From assembly GCA_027063075.1 (NCBI GenBank), contig JAMOSM010000025.1, positions 1-17,416 of the forward strand: a stretch of DNA of 17,416 nucleotides, read 5' to 3'. The notes under the pieces were generated by a model. That model made no database searches and was not told the origin of the DNA. It worked only from the letters and a program-made list of their open reading frames with translations. The translations under genes were made by a program, and so were the position numbers. Positions 1 through 8,823 of this stretch are shown piece by piece. Each line of letters starts with the position of its first letter. Position 1 is the first letter of the stretch. Source of the stretch: Nautiliaceae bacterium. Lineage in GTDB: Bacteria; Campylobacterota; Campylobacteria; Campylobacterales; Nautiliaceae.

Positions 1-1026
1 TCCCCTAAGTTTATACTCAACTGGGTCTTCAACTGTAATTACTTTTTTATCAACTCCCGCAACTTCATTCAAAGACGCATACAAAGTAGTAGATTTCCCA
101 CTTCCTGTAGGACCTGTTACAAGAAATATACCGTTTGGTTTTGATAAGGCACTTCTTAAAAGGGTTAAATTTTTTTGACTTATTCCTATATCGTCAAGTT
201 TTTTTAATATATTTCTTTTATCTAAAATCCTGATAACTATACTCTCTCCCCATACAGTAGGAAGGGTTGATACCCTAAAATCAAAATGATTTCCATCTAT
301 TTCCATAGAAAAAGCACCATCTTGAGGTTTTCTTTTTTCACTTACATCCATTTTCGATTCAAGTTTAATTCTTGATGCCACAGCATTATAAATATCCTCT
401 TCTAAATCCCACTGCTCATATAAAGTCCCTAAAATCCTAAGCCTGATTTCCGCACCCTCTTCATCCGGTTCTATATGAATATCACTTGCCCTTTTTTCTA
501 TAGAAACTTTTAAAATATATTCAATTAACCTCATTACAGCCGATTCTTCTCCGGCAACTTCTTCACCTTTTAACTCTCTTTTGATTTCCGCTTTTAATTT
601 ATTTATTTTTTCTTTATTTTCAAGAAGCTTTAATACTTTTTCTATATCTTCTTTGTGAGCTAAAACAAACTGCAGCTCAGCATTTGGAAAATAACGTTTA
701 AAATAAGCTTTAACATTCCAGTCAATTGGATTTTCAGCGGCTACAATAACCCTGTTTAATTTAATATCAATAGGAATTGCTTTAATCTGTCTTAAAATCG
801 TAGCCGGTACTTTAATATTTTTTAATCGTATATTGTTTAAAGAAGAGATATACTGAACGTTAAGCTCTTGAGCTAACTCTTTTAAAAAAGTCTCTTTTGA
901 GATAAAATTTAAATCATACAAAATATCTAAAATTTTTTTTGTCGGATTTTGTTTTTTTATTTCTAACGCTTTTTGAAGCTGTTCTGCAGTAATAATCCCT
1001 TTTTGTACTAAATGTTCTCCTACCAA
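1..1026 (-). CDS. pilB: Type IV pilus / type II secretion assembly ATPase (PilB/GspE family), 3' end beyond window
   Basis: Cytoplasmic hexameric ATPase that powers pilin polymerisation (PilB) or pseudopilus extension (GspE). Residues 1-342 are visible; the C-terminus lies beyond base 1. Seen: an N-terminal helical MshEN/T2SSE_N-like region, an ASDIHIEP motif (about 180-187), a VSTLPTVWGES stretch (252-262), Walker A GPTGSGKST (305-313) and the Asp-box/Walker B region VEDPVEY (332-338), all standard for the family. I chose TTG at 1026 as start because AAGGAAAA lies seven bases upstream and no ATG or GTG fits; this overlaps the upstream gene by 7 bases, so the two are probably co-transcribed. 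A prepilin peptidase gene at the other end of the window fits a pilus or competence-type system in this genome. PilB versus GspE cannot be settled here; the symbol is a best guess. Confidence 0.9.
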   Translation of the reverse strand, partial: MVGEHLVQKGIITAEQLQKALEIKKQNPTKKILDILYDLNFISKETFLKELAQELNVQYISSLNNIRLKNIKVPATILRQIKAIPIDIKLNRVIVAAENPIDWNVKAYFKRYFPNAELQFVLAHKEDIEKVLKLLENKEKINKLKAEIKRELKGEEVAGEESAVMRLIEYILKVSIEKRASDIHIEPDEEGAEIRLRILGTLYEQWDLEEDIYNAVASRIKLESKMDVSEKRKPQDGAFSMEIDGNHFDFRVSTLPTVWGESIVIRILDKRNILKKLDDIGISQKNLTLLRSALSKPNGIFLVTGPTGSGKSTTLYASLNEVAGVDKKVITVEDPVEYKLRG

Positions 1027-1571
1027 AACTTTTCCTTTTTGATTAGTTTATTATTTTGATAAATATCTATTATGATGTTATTAATATCCTCTTTAAAACT
1101 AACTTTATAAGTGGTATTATTTTCTTTAACTTCAAAAGAGTTATCTACAATTGCAGGCTTTTGATACTGTGCTAAATAAAACACCTTAGCAAGCAAATTG
1201 CCCTCAACTTTTGGAAGAGTCAGATTTGAGATATTATAGTTATCTTTTATAAACTGAATTAAAAGAAGCTTAATAAGATATAATGTATTTATATAAGTGG
1301 CATTGATTCTGCCGGCTTTTGTTATTCTTAACACTTTAGATAAATCAAGAGCGGGAGTTAGATAATTTTTTTTAAGGCAAGCATAAGCGACTAAGGACAA
1401 AAGCTTTTCATCTTTTTTTTGATACTTATTAATATAAGTCCATCTGTGAAGGCAGATATAAGAATAGTAATGTTCTTTAAAAAGCTCTATTAAACTTTTG
1501 TTTTCTAAAGATTTTAAATCTTGTGATAATAAAAAGTTAAAAGCTGCTAAAAGAGCTAAAAATAACCTCAT
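1020..1571 (-). CDS. Small exported protein of unknown function upstream of the pilus ATPase
   Basis: 183 aa, not recognised as a named family. Seen: a hydrophobic N-terminus (residues 1-16, MRLFLALLAAFNFLLS) that reads as a signal peptide with cleavage near residue 16; a mostly helical middle (55-110) that could hold degenerate TPR-like helices; two cysteines (40 and 65) that could form a disulphide in the periplasm; and a lysine-rich, beta-prone tail. The ATG at 1571 follows an AAAAAGG Shine-Dalgarno and an extended -10. It is the first gene of the transcript leading into the assembly ATPase, overlapping it by 7 bases, so an accessory role in pilus or pseudopilus assembly is a reasonable inference, but nothing in the protein itself proves it. 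Confidence 0.75.
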   Translation of the reverse strand: MRLFLALLAAFNFLLSQDLKSLENKSLIELFKEHYYSYICLHRWTYINKYQKKDEKLLSLVAYACLKKNYLTPALDLSKVLRITKAGRINATYINTLYLIKLLLIQFIKDNYNISNLTLPKVEGNLLAKVFYLAQYQKPAIVDNSFEVKENNTTYKVSFKEDINNIIIDIYQNNKLIKKEKFW

Positions 1572-1575
1572 CTAA

Positions 1576-2667
<1,092 letters not shown>

Positions 2668-2699
2668 TCTCTTAACAAAATAAATAAAAAGGAGAAAAA

Positions 2700-3860
2700 A
2701 TGAAAAAAATGTTGGCAATAGCGGCAGGAGCAGTTTTATTCTCAACAGCGGCGTTAGCAGACAATGCAATACAGGCAAAAGACGGGTTAGGAGATTTTTT
2801 AATAGCACCGGTATATTTTGCAAAAGGTGATATCTGTTCAAGAATTGTAGTTTATAACACAAACACAACCCATTCTATTTTAGCAAAAGTGGCAATTAGA
2901 GAACAAACTAAATCAAGCGAAGTAGACTTTCCTATATTTTTAAGTCCGGGAGATGTCTGGAGCGGTACTTTATGTCAAAAAAACGGAGATGTTTATTTAA
3001 CTTCTGATGATGATTCAAACCATCCTCAAATTTCAACACTTCTAGCACAAGGTAAAAATATAACAAAACAAAGTGAAAAAGCCGGAAACGTAGATGTAGA
3101 CTTTAAAACAGGTTATGTAGAAATATATCCTATTGCAGAATTCGATGAAGGAAGCGAAAAAAAAGTTGATAAAAGCGTACTTGTAAAAAGATGGGATATG
3201 TTAATAAAAGGGGAGTATCCTTCAAACACAATAAGAAGCGGTGTTGATGGATACTCTTTAACAGGTGAGATAGATTATGAAACAAAAGGAAACATTACAA
3301 CAATTCTTCCGATGATGGCATTTAAAGGAACTCACGATAAAGTTTTAACAGGAAGTGCAATAGCTTACGGAAACGATACAGGACCTGATATTTTACTTGG
3401 TACTAAAAAAAGAGTTCAGCTTCTTAAATTAATGCAGCATAATTCTACAATGTTTACATATACAAATTATGGGAAAGACCAATATGTAGTATTTACTTAT
3501 CCATTTGGATACGCTAAAGACCAAGTTAGAAAATATAAAATAACGGTTAGGGATATGAGTGAAAATAAAGACGAAAAGCCAAAAGAGGTAATTATATTCT
3601 CTCCAGCTCCTAAAATTAAAAAACCTATCAACACAATGGAAAAAGAAGTAGTGGTACTTTCTGTAGCAGATATTATTAATAAAACAAAAAACCCTGGAAT
3701 GTACAAAGAAGGACAAATTCAAATTACTGACATTACAAACGTAAGCAATGTGCAGCTTGGAGCCGGCAAAAACGCTTCTTTTATACCTACATTTGTAAGC
3801 TTTGGAGAAAATCAACAGGCTGAATATGTTAATAGCGCGCATTATATTCCTGTTAAATAG
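2700..3860 (+). CDS. Secreted protein of unknown function (386 aa)
   Basis: Seen: a clear Sec signal peptide with an ALA-DN cleavage site at residue 20/21, then a beta-rich mature protein with no transmembrane helix. Two cysteines (46 and 92) probably form a disulphide. The stretch 30-90 (GDFLIAPVYFAKGD ... FLSPGDVWSGTL) resembles, from memory, a loosely defined family of secreted bacterial proteins with the pattern 'VRF.E...S.EVLDF..FLSP.DVW', and YVVFTYP (262-268) recalls that family's WVVTFPTKR segment. I know of no established function for it. The start has a strong AAGGAG (2690-2695), suggesting good expression, probably by read-through from ilvC because I see no convincing -10 in the 41-base gap. 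It is followed by, and overlaps, another exported protein; the pair may act together at the cell surface or in the periplasm (inference). Confidence 0.8.
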   Translation: MKKMLAIAAGAVLFSTAALADNAIQAKDGLGDFLIAPVYFAKGDICSRIVVYNTNTTHSILAKVAIREQTKSSEVDFPIFLSPGDVWSGTLCQKNGDVYLTSDDDSNHPQISTLLAQGKNITKQSEKAGNVDVDFKTGYVEIYPIAEFDEGSEKKVDKSVLVKRWDMLIKGEYPSNTIRSGVDGYSLTGEIDYETKGNITTILPMMAFKGTHDKVLTGSAIAYGNDTGPDILLGTKKRVQLLKLMQHNSTMFTYTNYGKDQYVVFTYPFGYAKDQVRKYKITVRDMSENKDEKPKEVIIFSPAPKIKKPINTMEKEVVVLSVADIINKTKNPGMYKEGQIQITDITNVSNVQLGAGKNASFIPTFVSFGENQQAEYVNSAHYIPVK

Positions 3861-5262
3861 TTTCTTTCTCCCCCTTTTTGCTTTTGAAGCTTTATATTCT
3901 TTAAATACTAAAAACTTTGAAATAATAGAATACAAAGATTCATACAAACTTATACTAAAAAACCAAAAGTTTTTAGATTACAAAAAAATAGAAGGATTTA
4001 AATTTTTTATTCCGTTTTTTACAAAAGAGTTTAATTTAAAAGTTTTAAGGTTTAACTCAATAGGATATATAAACGGACTTTTATCAACAGATATTCAGTT
4101 TAAAAACTTTATTCACTCTTCAGATATAAAATATTATCTAACAGACTATAAAGCAGAAGGCAGAGAGCTTAGTTTTTTACTTAAAGGATATACAATTCCT
4201 TACTATAAACAGACTTCTTTGTCTATAGAAGCTTATCATATCCCTTTAGAAATTCAAAAAAAACTCAATAAATATTTCTACTTTAAAAAAATACCTTTAA
4301 AAAACAATAAACTTCAATATATTTTATATTCTTTTTACATTATTTTAGATAAAAAAAACGTTGATAATTACATCAAAGAACATTATCCTTCCTCAAAAAA
4401 CTATATTAATACTTTTATAAACAACGTATATAATATAAATTTAAATAAAACAAGAAAAAAAACTATAAAAAAACAAGAAAAAAAGATTACAAAACATAAA
4501 AAAATATCTTTTCATCTGATTTTAACAAGAATTCATCAAATGAAAACATATGGGTTTATATATCAGCCCCCTGAAAAAAACAGTGAAAATGAAGAGTTTT
4601 TTAACAAAATATTAAAAATAAACAATATGTTAGAAGAATTAAAAATGAATATTTACAATACCTTTAACAAGGTGGTAAATTTATCTGCAGAAAAAAAAAC
4701 CAATAAAATAGGAAACTTCATAGATAAAATCTCTAAAGAAATTGAAAATATACCTACTATTCAAAAAGAGAATAAATGTATATTTAATCCAAAAAAAATA
4801 GATAAAAAATGTTTTAAAAACCCTGTTTATTTTCACAATTATATTCATTTTCAAATTAAAAAACAGAACTTACCTAAGACAGAAGACATTATCGCATATG
4901 GAGATTACAAAACATTTAATGACGTTGGAGTCTATTTTTATAATCAGGGAGATTTAAACAAAGCGGAAATTTTCTTAAATAAAGCCTATATCCTTGCAGA
5001 TAACAAAACAATTCCATCTCATAATTTAAGCGTACTTTATTTTACAAAATCCCCTCTTTTTAATCTTAAAAAAGCTATAGAATATCTAAAAAAATCCGAT
5101 TTAAGCATTGATTATTATAATTTAGGAGTATATTACTATATGGGAGTAGGTGTAAAAGAAAATGACTTTTTAGCAAGAAAGTATTTTGAAAAAGCAGGTA
5201 ATATACCACTAGCTAAGGAAAACTTGAAAATAATGAATAAATATAAAATTGGTCTAAAATGA
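3826..5262 (+). CDS. Exported protein with TPR/Sel1-like C-terminal repeats, function unknown
   Basis: 478 aa from the ATG at 3826. An in-frame TTG at 3802 would add eight residues but has no ribosome binding site, whereas the ATG is preceded by AACAGG and gives a compact signal peptide ([19 protein letters not shown]). The start lies inside the end of the preceding gene (35-base overlap), suggesting translational coupling. Residues 20-200 are aromatic- and lysine-rich with no recognised domain. A very basic segment with many Lys/Arg residues follows (about 205-230). The C-terminus holds a TPR-like pair (about 363-427) and a good Sel1 repeat (about 428-459: [14 protein letters not shown] ... 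ARKYFEKAG), a fold used for protein-protein contact. Base composition is even more A-rich than the neighbours. It may be a periplasmic partner or assembly factor of the upstream secreted protein (inference). Confidence 0.8.
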   Translation: MLIARIIFLLNSFFLPLFAFEALYSLNTKNFEIIEYKDSYKLILKNQKFLDYKKIEGFKFFIPFFTKEFNLKVLRFNSIGYINGLLSTDIQFKNFIHSSDIKYYLTDYKAEGRELSFLLKGYTIPYYKQTSLSIEAYHIPLEIQKKLNKYFYFKKIPLKNNKLQYILYSFYIILDKKNVDNYIKEHYPSSKNYINTFINNVYNINLNKTRKKTIKKQEKKITKHKKISFHLILTRIHQMKTYGFIYQPPEKNSENEEFFNKILKINNMLEELKMNIYNTFNKVVNLSAEKKTNKIGNFIDKISKEIENIPTIQKENKCIFNPKKIDKKCFKNPVYFHNYIHFQIKKQNLPKTEDIIAYGDYKTFNDVGVYFYNQGDLNKAEIFLNKAYILADNKTIPSHNLSVLYFTKSPLFNLKKAIEYLKKSDLSIDYYNLGVYYYMGVGVKENDFLARKYFEKAGNIPLAKENLKIMNKYKIGLK

Positions 5263-5268
5263 TATAAT
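5260..5268 (+). promoter_or_regulatory. Extended -10 promoter for the minDE operon
   Basis: TGATATAAT ends 19 bases before the minD GTG. Its TGA is at the same time the stop codon of the upstream gene. The following AAAAAAGGA serves as ribosome binding site. The 20 bases from TATAAT onward match the ilvC leader at 19 positions. Confidence 0.6.
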
Positions 5269-5287
5269 TTCACAAAAAAGGAATAAA

Positions 5288-6097
5288 GTGGGAGAAGTTA
5301 TAACAATTACAAGTGGAAAAGGCGGGGTCGGAAAAAGTACAACAACGGCAAATGTTGCAACCTCTTTAGCAAAACTTGGCAAAAAAGTAGTGGCTGTGGA
5401 TTTTGATATAGGACTTAGAAACCTTGATATGATTTTAGGTCTTGAAAATAGAATTGTTTATGATGTGGTAGATGTTATGGAAGGCAGATGTAACCTTGCT
5501 CAAGCAATTATAAAAGACAAAAGGCTTGATAATTTACATTTTTTACCGGCAAGCCAGACAAAAGACAAAAGCATTTTAGACAAAAACAAAGTAGAAAAAT
5601 TAATCAATGAACTCAAAAAAGAATTTGATTATATTTTAATAGATTCACCTGCCGGAATTGAAAGCGGATTTGAACACTCAATTTACCTTGCAGACAGAGC
5701 ATTAATCGTAACAACTCCTGAAATATCAGCCGTAAGAGATGCTGATAGGGTTATTGGAATAATTGATGCAAAAAGCAAAAAGGCAAAAGAGGGAAAAGAG
5801 GTTTTAAAACATATCATTATTAACAGAATAAAGCCTGAACTTGTAGAAAAAGGAGAAATGTTAAGTGTAGAAGATATCCTTCATATTTTAGCCCTTCCGT
5901 TAATAGGAATAGTGCCTGATGACGAAGAAATAATAAAATCTACAAACCTTGGAGAACCTATAGCACTTGACGAAAAATCTATGGTAGGTGAGGCTTTTAG
6001 AAGAATTGCAAGAAGAATTTTAGGAGAAGAAGTTGAATTTTTAGACTTAAAATCAAAAAAAGGTATTTTTGATAAATTAAAAGGACTTTTCAAATGA
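5288..6097 (+). CDS. minD: Septum site-determining ATPase MinD
   Basis: Membrane-cycling ParA/MinD-type ATPase that, with MinC and MinE, keeps the FtsZ ring away from the poles. 269 aa, normal length. Seen: deviant Walker [10 protein letters not shown] (10-18) with signature Lys11 and catalytic Lys16; switch [11 protein letters not shown] (38-47, Asp40); Walker B region YILIDSPAG; and a C-terminal amphipathic helix ([13 protein letters not shown], last 13 residues), the family's membrane-targeting sequence. The start is GTG with AAGGAA five bases upstream. It overlaps minE by 4 bases (ATGA). No minC is present in this window; in Campylobacterota minC is commonly at another locus. It is the first gene of a six-gene run ending at ruvX. 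Confidence 0.97.
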   Translation: MGEVITITSGKGGVGKSTTTANVATSLAKLGKKVVAVDFDIGLRNLDMILGLENRIVYDVVDVMEGRCNLAQAIIKDKRLDNLHFLPASQTKDKSILDKNKVEKLINELKKEFDYILIDSPAGIESGFEHSIYLADRALIVTTPEISAVRDADRVIGIIDAKSKKAKEGKEVLKHIIINRIKPELVEKGEMLSVEDILHILALPLIGIVPDDEEIIKSTNLGEPIALDEKSMVGEAFRRIARRILGEEVEFLDLKSKKGIFDKLKGLFK

Positions 6098-6327
6098 GTT
6101 TTTTAGATTTTTTTAAAAAGAAAAAAAGTAAAGACATAGCTAAAGACAGGCTTATGATGATGCTTGCATATGAAAGGGCAACTACAAAAATAGAAAATCT
6201 TGATGAAATGAAAAAAGATTTAATAGACGTTGTCAGAAAATATGTAAAAGTAAAAGATGTAGAAATTAAAACATCTTCAAACCAGGAAATTGAAACTTTA
6301 GAAGTAGAAATTATTTTAGACAAATGA
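6094..6327 (+). CDS. minE: Cell division topological specificity factor MinE
   Basis: Partner of MinD that stimulates its ATPase and drives its release from the membrane. 77 aa, typical for MinE in this phylum and slightly shorter than the E. coli protein. Seen: a basic, amphipathic N-terminal membrane-binding stretch ([13 protein letters not shown]); the MinD-contact segment around [13 protein letters not shown] (about 18-30); and the C-terminal topological-specificity domain with alternating charged and beta-strand residues. The ATG overlaps the minD stop (ATGA), with AAAGGA in the end of minD as ribosome binding site. Its own stop overlaps the next start in the same way. Confidence 0.95.
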   Translation: MSFLDFFKKKKSKDIAKDRLMMMLAYERATTKIENLDEMKKDLIDVVRKYVKVKDVEIKTSSNQEIETLEVEIILDK

Positions 6328-7310
6328 AAAAAAAGAAAAAAAATCCGGTTTATAAATATATAATATTTTCTTTGTTAGGAAGTATTATTGCTTTAAGTTC
6401 TCTGTTAGTCTATGTGATTTCAGAAAAAAAGAGTGTTGAAAAAAAAATTTCCTATCAGGAAAATGCTATAAAAAAACTTGAACAAAAAATCTCGTTATTA
6501 GAAGAAGAGCTTAAAAAAAGAGAAAAAAAAGAGGAAATAAAAAAAGAATTTCTAACATTTTCAATTCCATCTGAAGCAAAAGATTATGAATTAAGTCTGA
6601 AAAATTCAAATATAACCCAACAAAAACATCAGACTTCTATTTTAAAAACAGATATTCCAAAACTTGTTATTATAATCGATGATATGGCTTTTAAATATCA
6701 GGTTAATTTATTGAAGCAGATTCCTTTTAAAATCACACCATCTTTTTTTCCTCCCACAAAAAAACATCCAAACACTCCTAAATATGCAAATGATTTTACA
6801 CATTATATGGTCCATTTACCAATGGAAGCTATGCACTTTAACAAACCAGAACCAAACACCCTTTTGAGCACCGACTCAATTATTACCATTGAAAACAGAA
6901 TTAAATATATAAAAGAACTGTTTCCAAATGCAAAATTCATTAATAACCACACAGGAAGTAAATTTACTTCAAATTATGAAGCTATGTATAAACTTTTTTA
7001 CACTTTAAAAGAAAATAATCTAGGTTTTGTAGATTCAAAAACAACTCCACATTCTAAATCTACTCTTGTTAATAAAACATTTCATATCCCTCTTTTTAGC
7101 AGAAATATTTTTCTTGATAATAAAGCAGATAAATTTTATATAAGAAATCAATTAAAAAAAGCTATAAGAATAGCTAAAAAAAGAGGTTATGCAATAGCAA
7201 TAGGCCACCCTCACAAAATTACGCTTGAAACTCTTAAAAACTCACCTGATTTATTATCTCAAGTAAAGGTAATTTATATAGATGAACTTGCAAACAGTAT
7301 CCATAAATAA
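6324..7310 (+). CDS. Divergent polysaccharide deacetylase family protein (PF04748 type), membrane-anchored
   Basis: 328 aa. Seen: a lysine-rich cytoplasmic tip, one transmembrane segment (about 12-32), a coiled coil (about 35-75), a linker, then a deacetylase-like NodB-fold domain (about 112-328). Motifs of the family: IIIDD (116-120), HLPME (164-168), NNHTGS (207-212), DSKTT (237-241), FLD (263-265) and IGHPH (293-297). The paired Asp and His residues would bind a divalent metal. The domain should be periplasmic and act on cell-wall or surface glycan; the substrate is not known for most members. C. jejuni, as I recall, has a homologue in the same position before dprA. The ATGA overlap with minE indicates coupling. 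Confidence in the family is high, in the substrate low. Confidence 0.88.
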   Translation: MKKKKKNPVYKYIIFSLLGSIIALSSLLVYVISEKKSVEKKISYQENAIKKLEQKISLLEEELKKREKKEEIKKEFLTFSIPSEAKDYELSLKNSNITQQKHQTSILKTDIPKLVIIIDDMAFKYQVNLLKQIPFKITPSFFPPTKKHPNTPKYANDFTHYMVHLPMEAMHFNKPEPNTLLSTDSIITIENRIKYIKELFPNAKFINNHTGSKFTSNYEAMYKLFYTLKENNLGFVDSKTTPHSKSTLVNKTFHIPLFSRNIFLDNKADKFYIRNQLKKAIRIAKKRGYAIAIGHPHKITLETLKNSPDLLSQVKVIYIDELANSIHK

Positions 7311-7989
7311 TTTTAATCTTTTTGCAATTGGAAACACTGAGCTTTTAAAAAGAAAAAAAGTCGCAATTGTAGGAAGCAGACGTGCAAGTAAATATTCAAA
7401 AGAGATGACTTATCTTCTTGCAAAAAAACTCTCAAAAAAATTTACAATTATCAGTGGAGGTGCTCTTGGAATTGATACAGAAGCCCATAAAGGAGCGTTC
7501 CCAAATACTATTTTAGTTTCTCCATCTTCTCTTGATAAAATATATCCAAAGTCAAACGAAAACTTAATAAAATCAATCTATAAAGAGGCTTTAGCACTCA
7601 GTGAATACGAAAAAGATTTTTCTCCAAAAAAATATACTTTTATCCAGAGAAACAGAATTATTATAGCATTAAGTGAATTTGTAATAATTCCTGAAGCTTC
7701 TCTTAAAAGCGGAAGTATGAGAAGTTTTGAGTGGGCACAGAAATTCAGCAAAAAGGTCTATATCATCCCCCAAAGATTAACTGAAAGCTCAGGCACAAGG
7801 TACCTAGCATCTAAAAACTTAGCAGAAGTTATATGGGATATTGATGAGTTTATTGAAAATTTAGGTATAAACTCTAAAGAAAAAATAATGAGTTTAAATG
7901 AAGCCCTTAAAACATACGGAGATAAACTTTATGAAATGGAACTTGAAGGAAAGGTAGAGATAAAAAATGCAAAAGTCTACTTCAATTAA
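7282..7989 (+). CDS. dprA: DNA processing protein DprA (natural transformation)
   Basis: Cytoplasmic single-strand DNA-binding protein that loads RecA onto incoming DNA during natural transformation. 235 aa: shorter than many DprA proteins because the N-terminal SAM domain is absent and the C-terminal winged-helix-like part is short. Seen: Rossmann motifs VGSRRAS (30-36), SGGALGID (58-65), RNRIIIALS (123-131) and EASLKSGS (138-145), all hallmarks of the family. The last 35 residues (LNEALKTYGDKLYEMELEGK onward) look like a reduced DML1-type winged helix. The ATG lies within the end of the deacetylase gene (29-base overlap), with AAAGG about 12 bases upstream. The presence of dprA and pilus genes suggests competence for DNA uptake (inference). 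Confidence 0.93.
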   Translation: MNLQTVSINNFNLFAIGNTELLKRKKVAIVGSRRASKYSKEMTYLLAKKLSKKFTIISGGALGIDTEAHKGAFPNTILVSPSSLDKIYPKSNENLIKSIYKEALALSEYEKDFSPKKYTFIQRNRIIIALSEFVIIPEASLKSGSMRSFEWAQKFSKKVYIIPQRLTESSGTRYLASKNLAEVIWDIDEFIENLGINSKEKIMSLNEALKTYGDKLYEMELEGKVEIKNAKVYFN

Positions 7990-8458
7990 GCATCCTTTTA
8001 AGCCAGTTGTTTTTAACGATAGTGAAATTTTAATACTTGGAACTTTCCCATCACTTAAATCGTTTGAAAACAACTTTTATTATTCACACCCTAAAAATCA
8101 GTTTTGGAATATTTTAGCTAATGTTTTTAATGACGAAAAACCAAAAACAATTGAAGAAAAAAAGAAATTCTTAAAAAAACATAAAATCGCCCTTTGGGAT
8201 ACAATATGTGAAGCTAAAAGAAAAAACGGAAATTCAAGAGACGATAACTTAGAAGTAATTACGCCTTGTAATATAAAAGAACTTTTAAAAAAATACCCAA
8301 AAATTAAAAAAATAGCCGTAACTTCAAGACTTGCTGAGAGGGTTATAAAAAAATATTTTCCTGAAATTAATGTAATTTATCTTCCAAGTCCAAGTCCTCT
8401 AAATGCTAGGTTAAATTTACAAAAAAAGGTAGAAATATGGAAAAAATTATTGCAATAG
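7967..8458 (+). CDS. DNA-deoxyinosine (hypoxanthine) glycosylase, uracil-DNA glycosylase family 6
   Basis: Base-excision repair enzyme that removes hypoxanthine formed by adenine deamination. 163 aa, the usual family length. Seen: ILGTFPSLKS (23-32), FYYSHPKNQFW (37-47), where Asn44 is the expected catalytic residue, LWDTI (76-80), a GNSRDD stretch (88-93) in place of the usual GS.D, and LPSPSPLNA (139-147), the second active-site loop. This set separates family 6 from Mug/TDG and family 4/5 enzymes. Deamination repair would be useful at high temperature. It overlaps dprA by 23 bases and ruvX by 22, so it is embedded in the operon. In the Helicobacter and Campylobacter order I remember, dprA is directly followed by ruvX, so this gene looks like an insertion. 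Confidence 0.85.
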   Translation: MQKSTSIKHPFKPVVFNDSEILILGTFPSLKSFENNFYYSHPKNQFWNILANVFNDEKPKTIEEKKKFLKKHKIALWDTICEAKRKNGNSRDDNLEVITPCNIKELLKKYPKIKKIAVTSRLAERVIKKYFPEINVIYLPSPSPLNARLNLQKKVEIWKKLLQ

Positions 8459-8823
8459 ACGTGGGATTAAAAAGAATAGGAGTAGCTTACTCTCCAGGAG
8501 GCATAGCAGTTGTGCCGCTAAATGCAATTATCAGAAAAAACAGAAATCAAGCCGCAAGGGAAGTTAGCGAGCTTTTAAAAAAATACAAGGCAGATACATT
8601 AGTAATAGGCATACCAAAAACAAACGAAGAGATGAGTATGAGAATAAAACATTTTGCATCTTTGATAGATTTTGATGGAAAAGTGGAGTTTATGGATGAG
8701 AGTTTTACAAGCGCGATTGTAGAAGAGGAGATAAAAGGAAAAATAAAACATAAACGTGATGGAAGAATTGACAGTCTGGCTGCTAAAAAAATACTTGAAA
8801 GTTATCTGGCTAAAAAGTCATAA
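8437..8823 (+). CDS. ruvX: RuvX/YqgF-type RNase H-fold nuclease (16S rRNA maturation / putative Holliday junction resolvase)
   Basis: 128 aa, standard length. Members are implicated in processing the 5' end of 16S rRNA and were first predicted as Holliday-junction resolvases. Seen: AIDVGLKRIGVAYS (6-19, with catalytic Asp8), VIGIP (56-60), MDESFTS (86-92) and DSLAAKKIL (112-120, with the last catalytic Asp112), matching the YqgF order of motifs. The usual 'GLP.N.DG' loop is replaced by GIPKTNEEMS, a variant but not a loss of catalytic residues. The start overlaps the upstream glycosylase gene by 22 bases and AAAGGTAGAAAT precedes the ATG. It ends the operon and overlaps the convergent panE gene by 22 bases. 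Confidence 0.92.
   Translation: MEKIIAIDVGLKRIGVAYSPGGIAVVPLNAIIRKNRNQAAREVSELLKKYKADTLVIGIPKTNEEMSMRIKHFASLIDFDGKVEFMDESFTSAIVEEEIKGKIKHKRDGRIDSLAAKKILESYLAKKS

Noticed and set aside
3802..3825. Upstream TTG start for the 478-aa exported protein
   Set aside because: No ribosome binding site before it and it would lengthen the signal peptide with charged residues; ATG 3826 has AACAGG at suitable spacing.
3429..3947. 172-aa minus-strand open frame
   Set aside because: Lies antisense to the 386-aa secreted protein and the start of the next gene, has no start signal, and its aromatic/cysteine-rich composition is typical of a shadow frame.
4430..4445. TATAATATAA-like -10 inside the 478-aa gene
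   Set aside because: Very AT-rich coding sequence yields such matches often; no TGn extension and no nearby gene start.
4450..4500. A-rich lysine tract as a possible repeat or slippage element
   Set aside because: The AAAAAA runs encode a basic linker and similar runs occur throughout this AT-rich sequence; no frame disruption follows.
6090..6323. Minus-strand open frame mirroring minE
   Set aside because: Covers minE almost exactly; a serine-rich shadow of its lysine and glutamate codons.
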